DNA from: Stigonema ocellatum SAG 48.90 = DSM 106950
GTDB lineage: Bacteria; Cyanobacteriota; Cyanobacteriia; Cyanobacteriales; Nostocaceae
Length of the DNA: 64,000 nucleotides
Direction: 5' to 3'
NCBI GenBank assembly: GCA_016903675.1
Contig: JADQBA010000006.1
Span: forward strand, 1-64,000
Part shown: piece by piece, positions 63,069 to 64,000 of the stretch
Layout: every line of letters begins with the position of its first letter
How positions within the stretch are numbered: position 1 is the first letter of the stretch
Notes under the pieces: model-generated
Databases searched by the model: none
What the model was told of the DNA's origin: nothing
Seen by the model: the letters and a program-made list of their open reading frames with translations, nothing else
Translations under genes and position numbers: made by a program

Positions 63069-63324
63069 ATTACGTTTAGTTACAGATTTGTAATTTTCCC
63101 AAACCCTTGTAGAGACAAGGGTTAATCGCGTCTCTACGAGAGAGCGTGATTTCACATATGGTCAAGCGTCCCAAACCCAAACATGATGGTACAGCCTTCC
63201 TCACAAGTTCCTCAAATTGTTTCGCTAGTTATTAAGAAGGAGGCGATCGCTCCAAACTTACAAAGGTGATTGGGGGGGAGTATACGAGCCATCCTATTAC
63301 TAAAACAACCAACAATCAACAATT
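63069..63324. other. Spacer after hypA
   Basis: Contains a degenerate copy of the 28-bp palindrome (63109-63137) and AT-rich sequence before the beta-helix gene. No gene. Confidence 0.5.
63109..63137. repeat. 28-bp palindrome, variant copy 3
   Basis: GTAGAGACAAGGGTTAAT is followed by CGCGTCTCTAC. The left arm differs from 43460-43487, so pairing is imperfect. Confidence 0.7.
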
Positions 63325-64000
63325 ATGGATTCAATACCAACCAATCCTCTAATATCTACCACCACATTTGTGTTTGCAGATAATATGCAAGACTTGCTAG
63401 GTACTTCCACAGCGGTGGCACCCACAGGTATCATTGTGGTGAATAGTGTTGACGATGTGGTTTCCACAAGACCAGGCGTTACCACCTTAAGGGATGCTAT
63501 TAATCAGGCGAATGCTGACACTGTTCCAGATTTAATAGTATTTGACCGTTCTTTATTCTCCACTGCACAGACTATTACTCTGAACTTGGGAGAACTAGAT
63601 ATTACCCATAGTTTGGACATTATTGCTCCACGAGATACACTTACAGGCGCAGATTTAGTGACGCTGAGTGGGAATAAAGCGTCGCGGGTGTTTGAGATTG
63701 AGAAAGAAGCAACGGTGAATCTGTCTGGATTGATTGTCGCTGATGGTAGTGTGACGGGTGATAGCGGTGGTGGAATTAACAACTTTGGTACTCTCACCCT
63801 AGATAACAGCATTGTTGGCAATAATTCCGCCAGCGGTAATATCCTCATCAATAACGACCTTATTACCAAAGGCGGCGGCGTTTATAACACTGGTACAATG
63901 AATATTCTCAATAGTACCATCAGAGGTAACTCGATCAGTGGCAACAGCAACGGTGGCGGCGCTGGCATCTATAACAGTGGCACGGTTCTCTTAAGCAACA
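63325..64000 (+). CDS. Secreted parallel beta-helix protein, N-terminal part (runs off window)
   Basis: 225 residues are visible from the ATG at 63325, open to the end. Features: TTLRDAINQANAD (the CSLREA-type motif of surface proteins), then repeated right-handed helix rungs such as GGGINNFGTLTLDNSIVGNN and GGGVYNTGTMNILNSTIRGN. There is no classical signal peptide, as is usual for type I-secreted Ca-binding proteins. Probably a large surface or exported protein; function unknown. Confidence 0.75.
   Translation, partial: MDSIPTNPLISTTTFVFADNMQDLLGTSTAVAPTGIIVVNSVDDVVSTRPGVTTLRDAINQANADTVPDLIVFDRSLFSTAQTITLNLGELDITHSLDIIAPRDTLTGADLVTLSGNKASRVFEIEKEATVNLSGLIVADGSVTGDSGGGINNFGTLTLDNSIVGNNSASGNILINNDLITKGGGVYNTGTMNILNSTIRGNSISGNSNGGGAGIYNSGTVLLSN

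Overview
The window reads as chromosome of a filamentous cyanobacterium, probably of the Nostocales type. The evidence is the very frequent HIP1 octamer (GCGATCGC), a GUN4-domain protein, DUF1816 and DUF2301 proteins, pentapeptide-repeat proteins, a bidirectional NAD(P)-linked hydrogenase (hox) operon, a cyanobacterial sulfate-uptake locus with a CysR-type regulator, and many short palindromic repeats and foldback elements. No rRNA, tRNA or true CRISPR array was recognised by eye.

Layout. (1) 1-3142: the end of a TPR gene, then an NB-ARC (STAND) ATPase with HEAT-like repeats. Its reading frame is cut by a single in-frame TGA between an N-terminal domain and the ATPase. (2) 4070-18119: two non-ribosomal peptide synthetases (C-A-T-C-A-NMT-T and docking-C-A-T-TE) followed by an SbmA/BacA-like exporter. 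Architecture and adenylation codes match the last three modules (homotyrosine, N-methyl-alanine, phenylalanine), thioesterase and exporter of anabaenopeptin synthetase (apnC-apnD-apnE). No apnA/apnB lies upstream; that space holds repeats and a MITE-like element that recurs between the two NRPS genes. (3) 18209-21175: a coiled-coil GUN4 protein, then a graveyard of broken genes (PIN toxin, HEAT protein, two-partner secretion exoprotein and transporter). (4) 21472-26455: sulfate transporter genes sbpA-cysT-cysW-NIL protein, and cysA divergent from cysR. (5) 26771-27544: a class II glutamine amidotransferase.

(6) 28200-33443 is the most unusual region. A KilA-N-domain gene with a C-terminal Thr/Gly-repeat tail is split by a 2-kb IS200/IS605-type tnpB element, and removing the element restores the reading frame. 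Directly downstream lie a nucleotidyltransferase fused to a PqqD-like domain and an HPr-kinase-like protein. These two resemble lasso-peptide tailoring enzymes, but no lasso protease or cyclase is present. (7) 33397-39203: pentapeptide-repeat genes (one split by a 108-bp MITE with a 6-bp target duplication), fragments of PLD and RNase H genes, and a PD-(D/E)XK nuclease. (8) 39326-49600: DUF2301 protein, SAM hydrolase, DHA2 efflux pump, glycosyltransferase, class A beta-lactamase-like hydrolase and TrmJ, with long repeat-rich intergenic regions.

(9) 49899-63068: hoxEFUYH with overlapping genes, then on the opposite strand a phosphorelay (winged-helix/Hpt/REC-REC regulator, multi-PAS/GAF histidine kinase, two single REC proteins), then two small cyanobacterial proteins, hoxW and hypA. 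HoxEFU form the diaphorase, HoxYH the NiFe hydrogenase, HypA delivers nickel and HoxW cleaves the HoxH tail. (10) 63325-64000: start of a secreted parallel beta-helix protein that runs off the window.
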